From contig JAUVVB010000003.1 in the NCBI GenBank assembly GCA_030604825.1, forward strand, positions 68,224 through 103,818: 35,595 bases of DNA, in the 5' to 3' direction. Source of the DNA: Chloroflexota bacterium. GTDB taxonomy: Bacteria > Chloroflexota > Dehalococcoidia > E44-bin15. A program made the translations under genes and the position numbers. The notes under the pieces were generated by a model. It did not search any database. It was given only the letters and a program-made list of their open reading frames with translations, and was not told where the DNA came from. Below are positions 25,715 to 35,504 of this stretch, in pieces. Numbering within the stretch: the stretch's first letter is position 1; every line of letters starts with the position of its first letter.

Positions 25715-26796
25715 CGTTCCTCTCCTAAGCATTGTTTTAACAGCGTTGCCACCTCAAAGGGGTCGCTGGAGATGACGCTGGAGGCATAAAGCTCCATGGC
25801 CCCGATATCCGAGGCGATGGTTTTGGGGTCTCCCCGATCCACGATGCGAACCAGCACTGGGAATCCCCCCCAGTCCTCCTCAGCCTCGCCCAGGGGAGGC
25901 ATTGACAGGGCGAGGTTGAAGGAGGTGAGGTGAAGTCGGTCGCGAAGGCAGGCCAGCACCTGGTATATCCCCTCCTTGAGGGGGAGGTCCAGGTGTTCAG
26001 CGATAAGCATGACCTCCTTATCCTTGATCGGAGATAGGTAGATGAGGACCCTGGTCCCCTCCTGCTCCAAAGCTAAACCTAAAGAGAGGTGAATTCGGTA
26101 GAGGTCGTCGAAGTAGTTGGAGCCATATTCCGCTCGATAGCGGAGGGCAGCGCGGCGCAGCCCCTCGATCTTGGCATAGTGCATATCGCGGCCCAGCATC
26201 ACCTGGGCGTGGCCATGAATCAGGGAGGCTCCCGCCTTCCACAGGCAATTCCACATGAAGAAGTAGTATTTGGCGGAAGGGTCCTGGGCGTGGGCCCGCT
26301 GTGCCCAGCGCCAGCCCGTTTCCAGGTAGTCGATGATCTGCTCCCGGGAAAAGCGAAGTGGATCGTGTTGCTCGAAGATCACCATGCCGTGGAGGCCATC
26401 ATATTTGGCGATGTTGCTGGCGGTGATGGAGCTTTGCCCTTTAACCCGGCCGAAGAGGTCCTCAGGGGTGCTCTCTTCCGGGCTTTGCAGCAGGTCTTCC
26501 CTGCTCCGCTCCACGATCTGGGCCTCGACATGAAGCTCATCCTCCGCCGGGATAGGGCGTCTTGACCTCAGCGGGTTGAAAAGCGCCCCCTCAAAGGTGA
26601 TGAGGTTGGTTACCTTGACGATCCTCTGCTCTTTGACCTTTTCCACCGAGCCGAAGTGCTCCTCGATCCAGGGATGCATGGTTGGGGGAGGGGAGAGGCG
26701 ACCGGTGGCTATGCTGAGGTGAAAGATGCGATGAAAAAGCCGCTTTTCTTGGGGCGGCAGGGAGGCCACGATTTTGTCCAGCTCGGTGATGGTCAT
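25708..26796 (-). CDS. GalT/HIT-superfamily nucleotidyltransferase-like protein
   Basis: 362 residues. The active-site motif [12 protein letters not shown] (H194, H196, Q198) follows the HxHxQ pattern of the GalT branch of the HIT superfamily, in which the first histidine is nucleotidylated, rather than the HxHxH of HIT hydrolases. Upstream features are FNPLRSRRP and [11 protein letters not shown]. The zinc-binding cysteines of classical GalT are not evident. It could be a uridylyl- or adenylyltransferase acting on a sugar phosphate or a nucleotide phosphorylase. It begins 11 nt after purH and is followed by GNAT and GT2, so a nucleotide-sugar role is possible. Confidence 0.72.
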   Translation of the reverse strand: MTITELDKIVASLPPQEKRLFHRIFHLSIATGRLSPPPTMHPWIEEHFGSVEKVKEQRIVKVTNLITFEGALFNPLRSRRPIPAEDELHVEAQIVERSREDLLQSPEESTPEDLFGRVKGQSSITASNIAKYDGLHGMVIFEQHDPLRFSREQIIDYLETGWRWAQRAHAQDPSAKYYFFMWNCLWKAGASLIHGHAQVMLGRDMHYAKIEGLRRAALRYRAEYGSNYFDDLYRIHLSLGLALEQEGTRVLIYLSPIKDKEVMLIAEHLDLPLKEGIYQVLACLRDRLHLTSFNLALSMPPLGEAEEDWGGFPVLVRIVDRGDPKTIASDIGAMELYASSVISSDPFEVATLLKQCLGEERC

Positions 26797-26807
26797 CGCA
26801 GATGCCC

Positions 26808-28334
26808 TCAGTGTTTGAAGTGGCGCACCCCGGTGAACACCATGGCGATGCCATGCTCATTGGCAGCCCTTATTACCTCTTCATCCCTCACCGAGCCACC
26901 GGGTTGAATGATGGCGGTAACCCCTCCTCGGGCTGCCAGCTCCACGCCATCGGCAAAGGGGAAGAAGGCATCGGAGGCAAGCACACTGCCCCGGGCGCGA
27001 CCGCCGGCCTTCTTGAGGGCGATCTCCACGCTATCCACCCTGCTGGGCTGCCCCGCCCCCATCCCGAGGAGGGCCAGGTCTTTGACCAGAACGATGGCAT
27101 TGGACTTTACATGCTTTGCCGCCCTCCAGGCAAAAAGCAGGTCTCTCTCTTCCTCAGGGGTTGGCTGGCGTTTGGTCACCGGGCGTAGTTCCTCCTGGGC
27201 AACGGAGTCCTCGGTCTGAGCCAGAAAGCCTCCACTTACGCGGCGAAAATCCAAAGCCATGGCTACCCCTTCGGCCAAGGGGCCCAGCTCCAGAAGGCGC
27301 AGGTCGCGCTTTCGCTTGAGCAGCAGCAGGGCGTCCTCGTCATAGCCGGGGGCAATGATGGCATCGAAGTGGGTCTTATCGATCTCCTGGGCGGTGGCCA
27401 GGTCTATAGGTCTATTGGAGGCGACGATCCCGCCAAAGGCGGAGACGGGGTCGCCAGCAAGGGCCCTTCTGTAGGCCTCGGCGAGGTCGTCATGGCATGC
27501 CAGTCCGCAGGGGTTATTGTGCTTGATGATGGTGATGGCGGGAGGGGAAAAGTCTTGGACGATCTTCAGCGCCGCATCCAGATCGAGGATGTTGTTGAAG
27601 GAGAGCTCCTTCCCCCAGAGCTGATTTGCGGCGGTGATAGCGGTTTTCCTGGGGCCTATCGCCTCCTCGATGTAAAACGCGGCCTCTTGATGGGGATTCT
27701 CGCCATAGCTAAGGTCGTGGAGCTTGCTCAGGGCGATGGTCAGCTTTTCGGGGAATTTTTCGTCCTCAGGCCTCAGGTAATGGGCGATGGCAGTATCGTA
27801 TGTGGCTACATGCTGGAACGCCTTCTGGGCAAGCCTCTTTCGCTCCTTCAGCCCTATTTCGCCCTTGCTCAGTTGCTCAAGGACGGGCTGATAATCCTCA
27901 GGGTCGACCACCACGATGACATGAGGGAAATTCTTGGCCGCGGCGCGGATCATGGTTGGCCCGCCGACGTCGATGTTCTCCAGCGCCTCATCAAGGCCTA
28001 CCCCCTTCTTGGCGATGGTCTGGACGAAGGGGTAGAGATTTACCGCTACCAGGTCGATGGTCATCATCCCCTTCTCTTCAAGCTGGGAGAGATGATCGGG
28101 GAGGTCGCGCCGGGCGAGGATGCCGGCGTGCACCGCGGGATGAAGCGTCTTCACCCTGCCATCGAGGATCTCGGGGAAATTGGTGAGCTCCTCCACCCCC
28201 CTGACGGGAACGCCTGCCTGCTCCAGGGCCTTTTTGGTGCCCCCGGTGCTATAGATCTCTACTCCTAGCTCCTTTAGACCGCGAGCAAAATCGACCACGC
28301 CTGTTTTATCTGAGACGCTTAAGATGGCGCGCAA
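26808..28334 (-). CDS. purH: Bifunctional AICAR transformylase / IMP cyclohydrolase
   Basis: 508 residues, normal length. The N-terminal IMP cyclohydrolase ([39 protein letters not shown]) is followed by the C-terminal transformylase ([29 protein letters not shown], and the final GVRHFKH). It performs the last two steps of IMP synthesis. The start is a TTG at 28334 with AGGAGG six bases upstream. It follows purM by 10 nt in an operon with purF. Confidence 0.97.
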   Translation of the reverse strand: MRAILSVSDKTGVVDFARGLKELGVEIYSTGGTKKALEQAGVPVRGVEELTNFPEILDGRVKTLHPAVHAGILARRDLPDHLSQLEEKGMMTIDLVAVNLYPFVQTIAKKGVGLDEALENIDVGGPTMIRAAAKNFPHVIVVVDPEDYQPVLEQLSKGEIGLKERKRLAQKAFQHVATYDTAIAHYLRPEDEKFPEKLTIALSKLHDLSYGENPHQEAAFYIEEAIGPRKTAITAANQLWGKELSFNNILDLDAALKIVQDFSPPAITIIKHNNPCGLACHDDLAEAYRRALAGDPVSAFGGIVASNRPIDLATAQEIDKTHFDAIIAPGYDEDALLLLKRKRDLRLLELGPLAEGVAMALDFRRVSGGFLAQTEDSVAQEELRPVTKRQPTPEEERDLLFAWRAAKHVKSNAIVLVKDLALLGMGAGQPSRVDSVEIALKKAGGRARGSVLASDAFFPFADGVELAARGGVTAIIQPGGSVRDEEVIRAANEHGIAMVFTGVRHFKH

Positions 28335-28344
28335 AAGCTACCTC

Positions 28345-29373
28345 CTAGATTATGATTACCCTCTCCCTTCCCCTTTGCCCTACCACCTCGCCGATGAGCC
28401 TGGCGTCTGGCATTTCCTTGATTAGCTTGGCCGCGTCGGCGGGAGAGGAGACCAGCATCATGCCCAGCCCCATGTTGAAAACGCGATACATCTCCTGCTC
28501 CGCAACATTGCCCTCATTTTGAATCAGGGAGAAGATGGGTGGAATCTGCCACGACCCCTTCTCGATTCTGGCTGCCAGACCCTTAGGGAGGATGCGGGGC
28601 AGGTTGCCGGGGAGCCCCCCTCCGGTGATGTGAGCCATGCCTTTGATGAGGGGGAGCAAGGGCTTGAGCTGCCTCAGATAGCAGCGGTGGGGGGTGAGCA
28701 GCTCCTCACCCAGCTCCTTGCCCAGTTCAGCGTAGAAGCGATTCAGGCGGGAGGGGTCTTCATCGATGTTGAATACCTGGCGCACCAGGGAGTAGCCGTT
28801 GGTATGAAGGCCGCTGGAGAGGAGGCCAATAATGGCGTCCCCTTTCTTTATCCCCTTGCCATCGATGATGCCCGCTCTCTCCACCACGCCCACGATGAAA
28901 CCCACCAGGTCGTATTCCCCCTCGGGATAGAGCCCGGGCATCTCTGCCGTCTCCCCACCGATGAGGGTACAGCCCACCTCCTTCAAGGCAGAGGCCATAC
29001 CCTGGACGATGCGCTCTATGGTGTGGGGCAGGAGCTTGCCCATGGCAAGGTAATCCAGGAAGAAGAGGGGTTCGGCACCGCAGGCAAGGATATCGTTGAC
29101 GCAGTGATGAACCAGGTCCATTCCTATGGTTTCATGCCTGTTCAGGGCACAGGCGACCTTTAGCTTAGTGCCCACGCCGTCGACGCTGGAGACGAGCACG
29201 GGCTGGGTATATTCTGCCAGCTCAAAGAGGCCACCAAAAAAGCCCAGGTCGTTGAGAACCTCGGGCCTGAAGGTAGGGCGCGCCTTTCGGCGAATAAGCC
29301 TGACGATGTTATCGGCAGCGCTTATGTCCACGCCGGCGGCGCGGTAGGTTATTCGCCTCGCCTTCTCACCCAA
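28345..29373 (-). CDS. purM: Phosphoribosylformylglycinamidine cyclo-ligase (AIR synthetase)
   Basis: 342 residues with YRAAGVDISAAD, the SVDGVGTKLKVA and MDLVHHCVNDILACGAEPLFFLDY substrate segments, GGETAEMPGLY and ITGGGLPGNLPRIL. It forms AIR from FGAM using ATP. The start is a TTG at 29373 with GGAG about 6 nt upstream, 3 nt after the purF stop, so purF and purM are tightly coupled. Confidence 0.97.
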   Translation of the reverse strand: MGEKARRITYRAAGVDISAADNIVRLIRRKARPTFRPEVLNDLGFFGGLFELAEYTQPVLVSSVDGVGTKLKVACALNRHETIGMDLVHHCVNDILACGAEPLFFLDYLAMGKLLPHTIERIVQGMASALKEVGCTLIGGETAEMPGLYPEGEYDLVGFIVGVVERAGIIDGKGIKKGDAIIGLLSSGLHTNGYSLVRQVFNIDEDPSRLNRFYAELGKELGEELLTPHRCYLRQLKPLLPLIKGMAHITGGGLPGNLPRILPKGLAARIEKGSWQIPPIFSLIQNEGNVAEQEMYRVFNMGLGMMLVSSPADAAKLIKEMPDARLIGEVVGQRGRERVIII

Positions 29374-29376
29374 AAA

Positions 29377-30768
29377 TCACTCCCCTCCAGGCTCCAAGGC
29401 TAGCTTATCCATCTCCAGCTGCACCGGGACGGGATAATCACCGGTGAAGCAGGCGAGGCAGAAGAGCTCCCTGGGCAGAGCTACCGCTTGGATCAGCCCC
29501 TCGATGCTCAGATAGCCCAGGCTATCGGCGTCAATGGCCTGGGCTATCTCGGAGACCTCCTTTTGGGCAGCGATGAGCTCCCACCGCGTTGCCATGTCCA
29601 CGCCGAAGAAGCAGGGGTAGCGGATGGGTGGGGCGCAGATACGCATGTGCACCTCCTTTGCCCCCGCCTTCTTGAGCAGGCTGATCACCCGGGGCGTGGT
29701 GGTGCCGCGGACAATGCTATCGTCCACCACCACCAGGCGCTTTCCCTGGATGATCTCGGGCATGGGGTTGAACTTCAGCTTTACGCCCAGCTCCCTGATC
29801 CTCTGGTCGGGCTCGATGAAGGTGCGCCCCACATAGCGGTTCTTGAGCAGACCCTCGATGAAGGAGATGCCCGACTCCGTGGAATAGCCGATGCCTGCCG
29901 CCGTTGCCGAGTCGGGGATGCCGATCACCAGGTCGGCACCCACCGGGTACTCCTGGGCCAGCTTGGCCCCCATGGCTTGTCTTGCCGAGTAGAGACGCCG
30001 GCCACTGATGATGCTATCGGGGCGGGCAAAGTAGATGTATTCGAAGATGCAAAGCCCCCTCTTTGCTGAGCCCTTTTCCGGGTAGCTTCTCATTCCCCTG
30101 GAATCGATGGCTATTATCTCCCCTGGCTGCACCTCGCGGATGAAGTTGGCCCCAATGTGATCCAGGGCACAGGTTTCCGATGCCAGAACCCAGCCGCCAT
30201 TGAGGGAGCCCAGGCATAGGGGGCGCACCCCCAGGGGGTCGCGAACGCCAAAGAGGGTATCCTTGGTGAGGAGCACCAGGGAATAGGCGCCCACCAATCT
30301 CCTCATGGCATATCTTATCCTATCCACCCACGTCTTTCTGGTCGAGGACAGGATGAGATAGGCGATGACCTCGGAGTCGGTACCGGTAAGGAACTGGTAG
30401 CCTCGCCCCTCTAGCTCCTGGCGCAGATAAGGGGCATTGACGATGTTTCCATTGTGACCCAGGGCGATCTTCCCCGCAGGGCCCTCAACCACTATAGGCT
30501 GGGCATTGGCCGGGCGGCTGGAGCCGGTGGTGGAATAGCGATTGTGCCCGATGGCGATGTTTCCCCACAGCTTGCTGAGAACCTCTTCATCGAAGGCCTG
30601 GGAAACGAGGCCCATCTTGGTGTGAAGGTGAATCCTTTCCCCATCAGCGGTGGCGATGCCAGCGCTCTCCTGACCCCGATGCTGCAGGGTGTAAAGGCCG
30701 AAGAAGGTGAGCCTAGCTACATCCTCCCCTGGAGCGTAGACCCCAAAAAGGCCGCAGCATTCCTTCAC
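29377..30768 (-). CDS. purF: Amidophosphoribosyltransferase, Fe-S type
   Basis: 463 residues from the GTG at 30768, placed by AGGGG 8 nt upstream and by the protein start MKECCGLFGVY. C5 would be the N-terminal nucleophile exposed after removal of a four-residue propeptide, as in Bacillus PurF. It has the glutaminase segment LQHRGQESAGIA and RYSTTGSS, and the PRPP loop VVVDDSIVRGTTT. Cysteines in GLCIFEYIYF, RICAPPIRYPC and LFCLACFTGDYPV fit the oxygen-sensitive 4Fe-4S class. It catalyses the committed step of purine synthesis. Its own promoter lies at 30799-30827. Confidence 0.96.
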   Translation of the reverse strand: MKECCGLFGVYAPGEDVARLTFFGLYTLQHRGQESAGIATADGERIHLHTKMGLVSQAFDEEVLSKLWGNIAIGHNRYSTTGSSRPANAQPIVVEGPAGKIALGHNGNIVNAPYLRQELEGRGYQFLTGTDSEVIAYLILSSTRKTWVDRIRYAMRRLVGAYSLVLLTKDTLFGVRDPLGVRPLCLGSLNGGWVLASETCALDHIGANFIREVQPGEIIAIDSRGMRSYPEKGSAKRGLCIFEYIYFARPDSIISGRRLYSARQAMGAKLAQEYPVGADLVIGIPDSATAAGIGYSTESGISFIEGLLKNRYVGRTFIEPDQRIRELGVKLKFNPMPEIIQGKRLVVVDDSIVRGTTTPRVISLLKKAGAKEVHMRICAPPIRYPCFFGVDMATRWELIAAQKEVSEIAQAIDADSLGYLSIEGLIQAVALPRELFCLACFTGDYPVPVQLEMDKLALEPGGE

Positions 30769-30798
30769 CCGATTTCCCCTTTTCCGTCCTCTAATTCG

Positions 30799-30827
30799 AT
30801 TATATTCCCTCCCCAAAGGAGGGTCAA
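30799..30827 (-). promoter_or_regulatory. purFMH promoter
   Basis: On the minus strand, -35 TTGACC (30822-30827), a 17-nt spacer and a consensus -10 TATAAT (30799-30804), the best -10 box in the window. The stop codon of the alpha/beta hydrolase (30824-30826) lies inside the -35 box. The leader is about 25 nt, with no room for a purine riboswitch. Confidence 0.82.
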
Positions 30828-31588
30828 TCCCCAAACGCCCTTCTCCTTAGCCATTTAACGGCCCCTTCCATGGCCTTTTCCTCCACTCGGAGTCGATGCC
30901 CCGCCCCCTCAACCATCAGCATCTGCTTAGGCTGCCCTGCCTTTTGGTAAAGTTCCCAGGCCTGGCTGGGCTCAACGACGTCATCCTGGGTGCCATGGAT
31001 GATGAGGAGGGGCCGGGGGGCGATGCTGTGGACGAAATCTATCGGCCTCACCCTGGTGAACCCTTCGACCCATTCATCGATGGAGGGTGGGAAATCCTCG
31101 TCCCTGATTATTCGAATCTGGCGGAAATGCTCCAGCAGCGATTTAGCCCTCCGGGGATGGTAAAGGGGGCGAAACCGGGCAGGGCAGGCGCAGGCGATGA
31201 GGCAGGAAACCCGTTGGTCCTTTGCCGCCACATAGACGGAGATGACGGCACCACCGCTAAAACCCATGAGGCAGATTTGCCCCCGGTTCACCGCCTTCAT
31301 ATGGTAAAGGTGATTGAGAATGGCCTCCAGGTCCCTGGTCCAGCCCATGATATCGAAGTTTCCCCCGCTTTCGCCCGTACCCCTGAAGTTGAAGATGAGG
31401 GTCAAAAAGCCGGCCGCGGAGAACCTTTGGGCCAGGGCAGGATAACCGGGATCGCCGGGGTCCCTTATTCCCCGGGGAATGCCATGGCAAATACAAAGGG
31501 CGGGATGGGGTCCCTTTCCCTCAGGGATATATAGCTCGCCGCGGAGCTCAAAGCCCTCCACGGGGAGGGAAAACCGTCTTCTTTCCAT
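30824..31588 (-). CDS. Alpha/beta hydrolase (dienelactone-hydrolase/esterase-like)
   Basis: 254 residues. The nucleophile elbow is GFSGG (S111), the acid lies in HGTQDD (D202 or D203), and the histidine is H231 in EGAGHRL. The oxyanion segment is CHGIPRG, and NFRGTGESGG follows. There is no signal peptide, so it is probably a cytoplasmic esterase or peptidase-like enzyme of unknown substrate. The ATG begins 1 nt after the tlyA stop with only a weak ribosome site, consistent with coupling. Confidence 0.88.
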   Translation of the reverse strand: MERRRFSLPVEGFELRGELYIPEGKGPHPALCICHGIPRGIRDPGDPGYPALAQRFSAAGFLTLIFNFRGTGESGGNFDIMGWTRDLEAILNHLYHMKAVNRGQICLMGFSGGAVISVYVAAKDQRVSCLIACACPARFRPLYHPRRAKSLLEHFRQIRIIRDEDFPPSIDEWVEGFTRVRPIDFVHSIAPRPLLIIHGTQDDVVEPSQAWELYQKAGQPKQMLMVEGAGHRLRVEEKAMEGAVKWLRRRAFGD

Positions 31589-31589
31589 T

Positions 31590-32309
31590 TCAACCCGTCT
31601 TTAACAGGACGAAAAACTCCCTGTTTCCCGAAGCGCCGCGGATGGGGGAGGGGGTGAGCCCCTTTAGCCTGAACCCCCTTTCGATGGCCCAGGAGATAAA
31701 CCTTCCCAGGACGCGGGCATGAACCAGGGGGTCCTTTACCAATCCCCTTTTCACCTCCCCTCGCCCCGCCTCGAACTGGGGCTTCACCAAGGCGATGAGG
31801 TGACCGCCGGGCTTCACCAGCTGGGCCACACTGGGCACCACCTTCTCCAGGGAGATGAAGGAGAGGTCCAGGGTAACCAGGTCCATGGCCTGGGGAAGGG
31901 AGAAGGGGTAGCGGGCGTTCACCCGCTCCATCACTACTACCCGGGGGTCAATCCTCAGCCGGTAATCGAGCTGACCATAGCCCACATCGACGGCATATAC
32001 CCGGCTGGCTCCCTGCTTAAGCAAACAATCGGTAAATCCTCCGGTGGAGGCACCGACATCTAGGGCCACTAGAGAAGTTACATCAAGATGGAAGTGATCC
32101 AGGGCGTGAGCCAGCTTTATCCCCCCTCTGCTGACGAAGGGGGGCTTGTGGAGGAGGCGAAGGGAGACATCCTCCCGCACCAGGGTGCCCGATTTCTGGA
32201 CCATCTTATCATCGGCGAGCACCTCCCCGGCCAGGATGAGGGCTCTCGCCTTCTCCCTGGTGGGGGCCAGCCCCCGCTCTAGGAGCAGGAGGTCCAACCT
32301 TCGACGCAT
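31590..32309 (-). CDS. tlyA: TlyA family rRNA 2'-O-methyltransferase
   Basis: 239 residues. An S4 RNA-binding domain (about 1-63, RRLDLLLLERGLAPTREKARALILAG) is followed by an FtsJ-like methyltransferase domain with the SAM motif DVGASTGGFTDCLL and the LDLSFISL and LVKPQFE motifs. TlyA methylates 16S and/or 23S rRNA riboses in mycobacteria, and loss causes capreomycin resistance; the old hemolysin label is secondary. AGGAGG touches the ATG with no spacing, so it cannot act as a normal ribosome site. The promoter geometry instead predicts a leaderless mRNA starting at this ATG. Confidence 0.94.
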   Translation of the reverse strand: MRRRLDLLLLERGLAPTREKARALILAGEVLADDKMVQKSGTLVREDVSLRLLHKPPFVSRGGIKLAHALDHFHLDVTSLVALDVGASTGGFTDCLLKQGASRVYAVDVGYGQLDYRLRIDPRVVVMERVNARYPFSLPQAMDLVTLDLSFISLEKVVPSVAQLVKPGGHLIALVKPQFEAGRGEVKRGLVKDPLVHARVLGRFISWAIERGFRLKGLTPSPIRGASGNREFFVLLKTG

Positions 32310-32315
32310 CCTCCT

Positions 32316-32344
32316 AGCATAAGCCCAGACAGGGCAACAGTCAA
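32316..32344 (-). promoter_or_regulatory. tlyA promoter (predicted leaderless)
   Basis: On the minus strand, -35 TTGACT (32339-32344), a 17-nt spacer and -10 TATGCT (32316-32321). Six bases separate the -10 from the ATG at 32309, so initiation at +7 would fall on the A of the start codon. Confidence 0.65.
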
Positions 32345-32354
32345 GGCGATGAGC

Positions 32355-32383
32355 TTGACAGATGGGTCAAATGATGGTAAATT
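32355..32383 (+). promoter_or_regulatory. str operon (rpsL) promoter
   Basis: -35 TTGACA (32355-32360), a 17-nt spacer and -10 TAAATT (32378-32383) with an extended TGG. It lies back to back with the tlyA promoter, the two -35 boxes being 10 bp apart. The predicted start near 32390 gives a leader of about 115 nt. Confidence 0.75.
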
Positions 32384-32389
32384 TATACG

Positions 32390-32504
32390 TTAGTGTTTGA
32401 CGGCTAGCCGGATTAGGTCGAAAGACCTGGGAAGCCGGGCTGACACCATTATAGCCGGCTCAGCTTTAAGTCTTTCGGCCTTTAACTATGATTGGGAGGG
32501 CTTA
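32390..32504 (+). promoter_or_regulatory. Structured rpsL leader RNA (candidate autoregulatory element)
   Basis: Bases 32415-32426 can pair with 32470-32481 as a 12-bp stem with one G-U pair. Inside it AGCCGG (32433-32438) pairs with CCGGCT (32455-32460). The same 5' strand can instead fold locally as AGGTC-GAAA-GACCT (32415-32428), a GNRA-capped hairpin that excludes the long stem. AGCCGG occurs three times (32406, 32433, 32453). The ribosome site GGGAGGG (from 32494) and the ATG lie just 3'. No U-run follows either fold, so translational rather than transcriptional control is more likely. The folds were found by eye. Confidence 0.5.
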
Positions 32505-32933
<429 letters not shown>

Positions 32934-32945
32934 AGGGAGGACGGG

Positions 32946-33416
32946 ATGCCCAGAAGAGCATGGGTAACAAAAAGGGAGATTCCCCCTGACCCGAAGTATC
33001 AGAGCGTTGCCGTGGCCAAGGTGATCAACAAGGTGATGATGGGGGGCAAGAAGAGCCTTGCCGAGCGAGCTGTGTATCAGGCTTTGGAGATCATCCAGGA
33101 TAGGGTGAAAGGGGACCCGGTGGATGTCCTGGAGCAGGCGATAAGAAATGCTACCCCCCTTCTGGCGGTTAAGTCGCGTCGCGTCGGCGGTGCAACCTAT
33201 CAGGTTCCGGTGGAGGTGAGGTCTGACCGTGGCCTTTCCCTGTCAATGCGGTGGATTGTCAGGGCGGCCAGGGGAAGAGGGGGGAAATCCATAGCGGAAA
33301 AGCTGGCCGCTGAGGTTATGGATGCTGCTCAGAAGCAAGGGGCTGCCATCAAGAAGCGGGAAGATACCCACAGGATGGCGGAGGCAAATAGGGCCTTTGT
33401 CCACTATCGGTGGTGA
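32946..33416 (+). CDS. rpsG: 30S ribosomal protein S7
   Basis: 156 residues, normal length, with [51 protein letters not shown] and the C-terminal [15 protein letters not shown]. It nucleates the 16S 3' domain. The 12-nt gap after rpsL holds only a ribosome site (GGGAGG), so the long intercistronic S7-binding structure known from E. coli is absent. Confidence 0.98.
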   Translation: MPRRAWVTKREIPPDPKYQSVAVAKVINKVMMGGKKSLAERAVYQALEIIQDRVKGDPVDVLEQAIRNATPLLAVKSRRVGGATYQVPVEVRSDRGLSLSMRWIVRAARGRGGKSIAEKLAAEVMDAAQKQGAAIKKREDTHRMAEANRAFVHYRW

Positions 33417-33421
33417 CGGAG

Positions 33422-35503
33422 ATGGCCAGGACTTTCCCTTTGGAGAGAGTGAGGAATATCGGCATCATCGCCCATATAGATGCCGGCAAGACCACCATTA
33501 CGGAGAGGGTTCTGTATTACACTGGCCGCACCTACAAGCTGGGGGAGGTTGATGAGGGAACGGCGGTGATGGACTGGATGGAGCAGGAGCGAGAGCGGGG
33601 GATAACCATCACCGCTGCTGCTACCACCTGCTATTGGCAGGAACACCGCATCAACATCATTGATACCCCGGGGCATGTGGACTTCACCGCCGAGGTGGAG
33701 AGAAGCCTGCGGGTGCTCGATGGGGGAATTGTGGTTCTGGATGCCGTTGCCGGGGTTGAGGCTCAGTCGGAGACGGTGTGGCGGCAGGCGGATAGATATG
33801 GCGTCCCCAGGATCTGCTTCGTCAACAAGATGGATCGCGTTGGCGCCGACTTCCACCGCACCGTGGAGATGATCGGGGAGAGGCTAGGTGCCAATGCCAT
33901 ACCCATACAGGTTCCTTTAGGTGTGGAGGCCTCCTTTGAAGGCGTTATCGATCTGGTAGAGGAGAAGGCCTTGGTCTTTTCCGAGGATCCCGATGTAGCG
34001 CCCGAGGAGAAGGGCATTCCCGGGGATTATGAGGAGCTTTGCCATCGGCATCGAGAGGCGATGATCGAGAGGCTTGCCGAGAGCGACGAACAGATGATGC
34101 ACCTCTATCTGGAGGGCGGGCCCATCCCCATCTCCGAGATCAAGGAGGCTTTGCGCCGCGCCACCATAGCCAATAGGGTGGTGCCCGTTCTTTGTGGTAG
34201 CGCGCTGAGGAACAAAGGAATACAGCCGCTGCTGGATGCCGTTGTAGTCTATTTGCCTTCTCCCCAGGGGGTGCCCGCGGTGAGGGGCATCGACCCCAAG
34301 AGCGGCCGGGAAGTCAGCCGTCCCCCCAGCGACGAGGCCCCCTTTTGCGCCCTTGCCTTCAAGGCAGTCCCCGATCCCTTTGTGGGCAGGCTGGTCTATT
34401 TTAGGGTATATTCGGGGAAGGTGGAGGCCGGGGCTCAGGTGTATAATCCCCGAAGGGAGAGACGGGAAAGACTGGGACGACTGCTTCGCATGCATGCCAA
34501 CCGTCGCGAGGAGGTGGGTAGGGTGGAGACGGGGGACATCGCTGCCACCCTGGGCTTAAAGAACACCTTAACTGGAGACACCCTTTGTAACCCCCACGTG
34601 CCCATCATCCTGGAACCCATTCGCTTCCCTCAGCCGGTGATCTCCGTGGCCATTGAGCCCAGGACCAAGGCAGACCAGGACAGGCTGAGCGATGCCCTGA
34701 CAAAGCTGGCTGAGGAGGATCCCACCTTCGTTAGGCGATACGATGAGGAGACGGGGCAGACCATCATCTCGGGGATGGGCGAGCTTCACCTGGAGGTCAT
34801 CGTGGAGAGGATGCTCCGCGAGTTCAGGGTTGAGGCCAATGTGGGCCGGCCTCAGGTGGCCTACAAGGAGACCATCACCGTTCCAGTGAAGGCGGAGGGG
34901 AGATTCATCAGGCAGACTGGTGGTCGCGGCCAGTATGGGCATGTTTGGATCGAACTCTACCCTGGGCAGCGGGGGAGCGGCTTTGAGTTCGTGAACCGAA
35001 TTCAGGGAGGTACTATTCCCAAGGAATATATCCCCGGCGTGGAGAGCGGGATCAGAGAGGCTATGGAGGGTGGCTTGGTGGCTGGCTATCCTTTAGTTGA
35101 CATGCGCGCCGTCCTTTACGATGGAAGCTTTCATGAGGTGGATTCCTCGGAGGTGGCCTTCAAGGTCGCTGGCTCTATGGCGTTGAAGCAGGGGGCGCGC
35201 CGTGCCCGCCCCGTGCTGCTGGAGCCCATGATGAAGATGGAGGTGGTCACCCCCGAGGATTTCCTGGGCGACATCCTGGGGGACCTCAACTCGAGGCGGG
35301 CGCAGATCACCTCTGTAGACACCACGGGGGCCACCAAGATAATCCGTTGCCTTGTCCCTCTGGCGGAGACCTTCGGCTATGCCACCGACCTCAGGTCGAT
35401 AAGCCAGGGGAGGGCAACCTATTCCATGGAATTTTATCGCTACCATGAGCTGCCCCTGCCTTTGGCGGAGCAGCTCATCGCCAAGGTGAGGGGGGTGGTC
35501 TAG
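33422..35503 (+). CDS. fusA: Elongation factor G
   Basis: 693 residues from the ATG at 33422, giving the normal [15 protein letters not shown] start; a GTG at 33410 inside rpsG is less likely. GTPase motifs are AHIDAGKT (17-24), [10 protein letters not shown] (switch I), DTPGHVDF and NKMD. The domain IV translocation tip and the final [16 protein letters not shown] are present. Length is that of canonical single-copy EF-G, not the spd/tetM-type paralogues. It drives tRNA-mRNA translocation. Confidence 0.98.
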   Translation: MARTFPLERVRNIGIIAHIDAGKTTITERVLYYTGRTYKLGEVDEGTAVMDWMEQERERGITITAAATTCYWQEHRINIIDTPGHVDFTAEVERSLRVLDGGIVVLDAVAGVEAQSETVWRQADRYGVPRICFVNKMDRVGADFHRTVEMIGERLGANAIPIQVPLGVEASFEGVIDLVEEKALVFSEDPDVAPEEKGIPGDYEELCHRHREAMIERLAESDEQMMHLYLEGGPIPISEIKEALRRATIANRVVPVLCGSALRNKGIQPLLDAVVVYLPSPQGVPAVRGIDPKSGREVSRPPSDEAPFCALAFKAVPDPFVGRLVYFRVYSGKVEAGAQVYNPRRERRERLGRLLRMHANRREEVGRVETGDIAATLGLKNTLTGDTLCNPHVPIILEPIRFPQPVISVAIEPRTKADQDRLSDALTKLAEEDPTFVRRYDEETGQTIISGMGELHLEVIVERMLREFRVEANVGRPQVAYKETITVPVKAEGRFIRQTGGRGQYGHVWIELYPGQRGSGFEFVNRIQGGTIPKEYIPGVESGIREAMEGGLVAGYPLVDMRAVLYDGSFHEVDSSEVAFKVAGSMALKQGARRARPVLLEPMMKMEVVTPEDFLGDILGDLNSRRAQITSVDTTGATKIIRCLVPLAETFGYATDLRSISQGRATYSMEFYRYHELPLPLAEQLIAKVRGVV

Positions 35504-35504
35504 G

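Noticed and set aside
32397-32504. 36-residue N-terminal extension of S12
   Set aside because: It is only the rpsL leader read in frame. S12 proteins start MPT, and GGGAGGG precedes that ATG.
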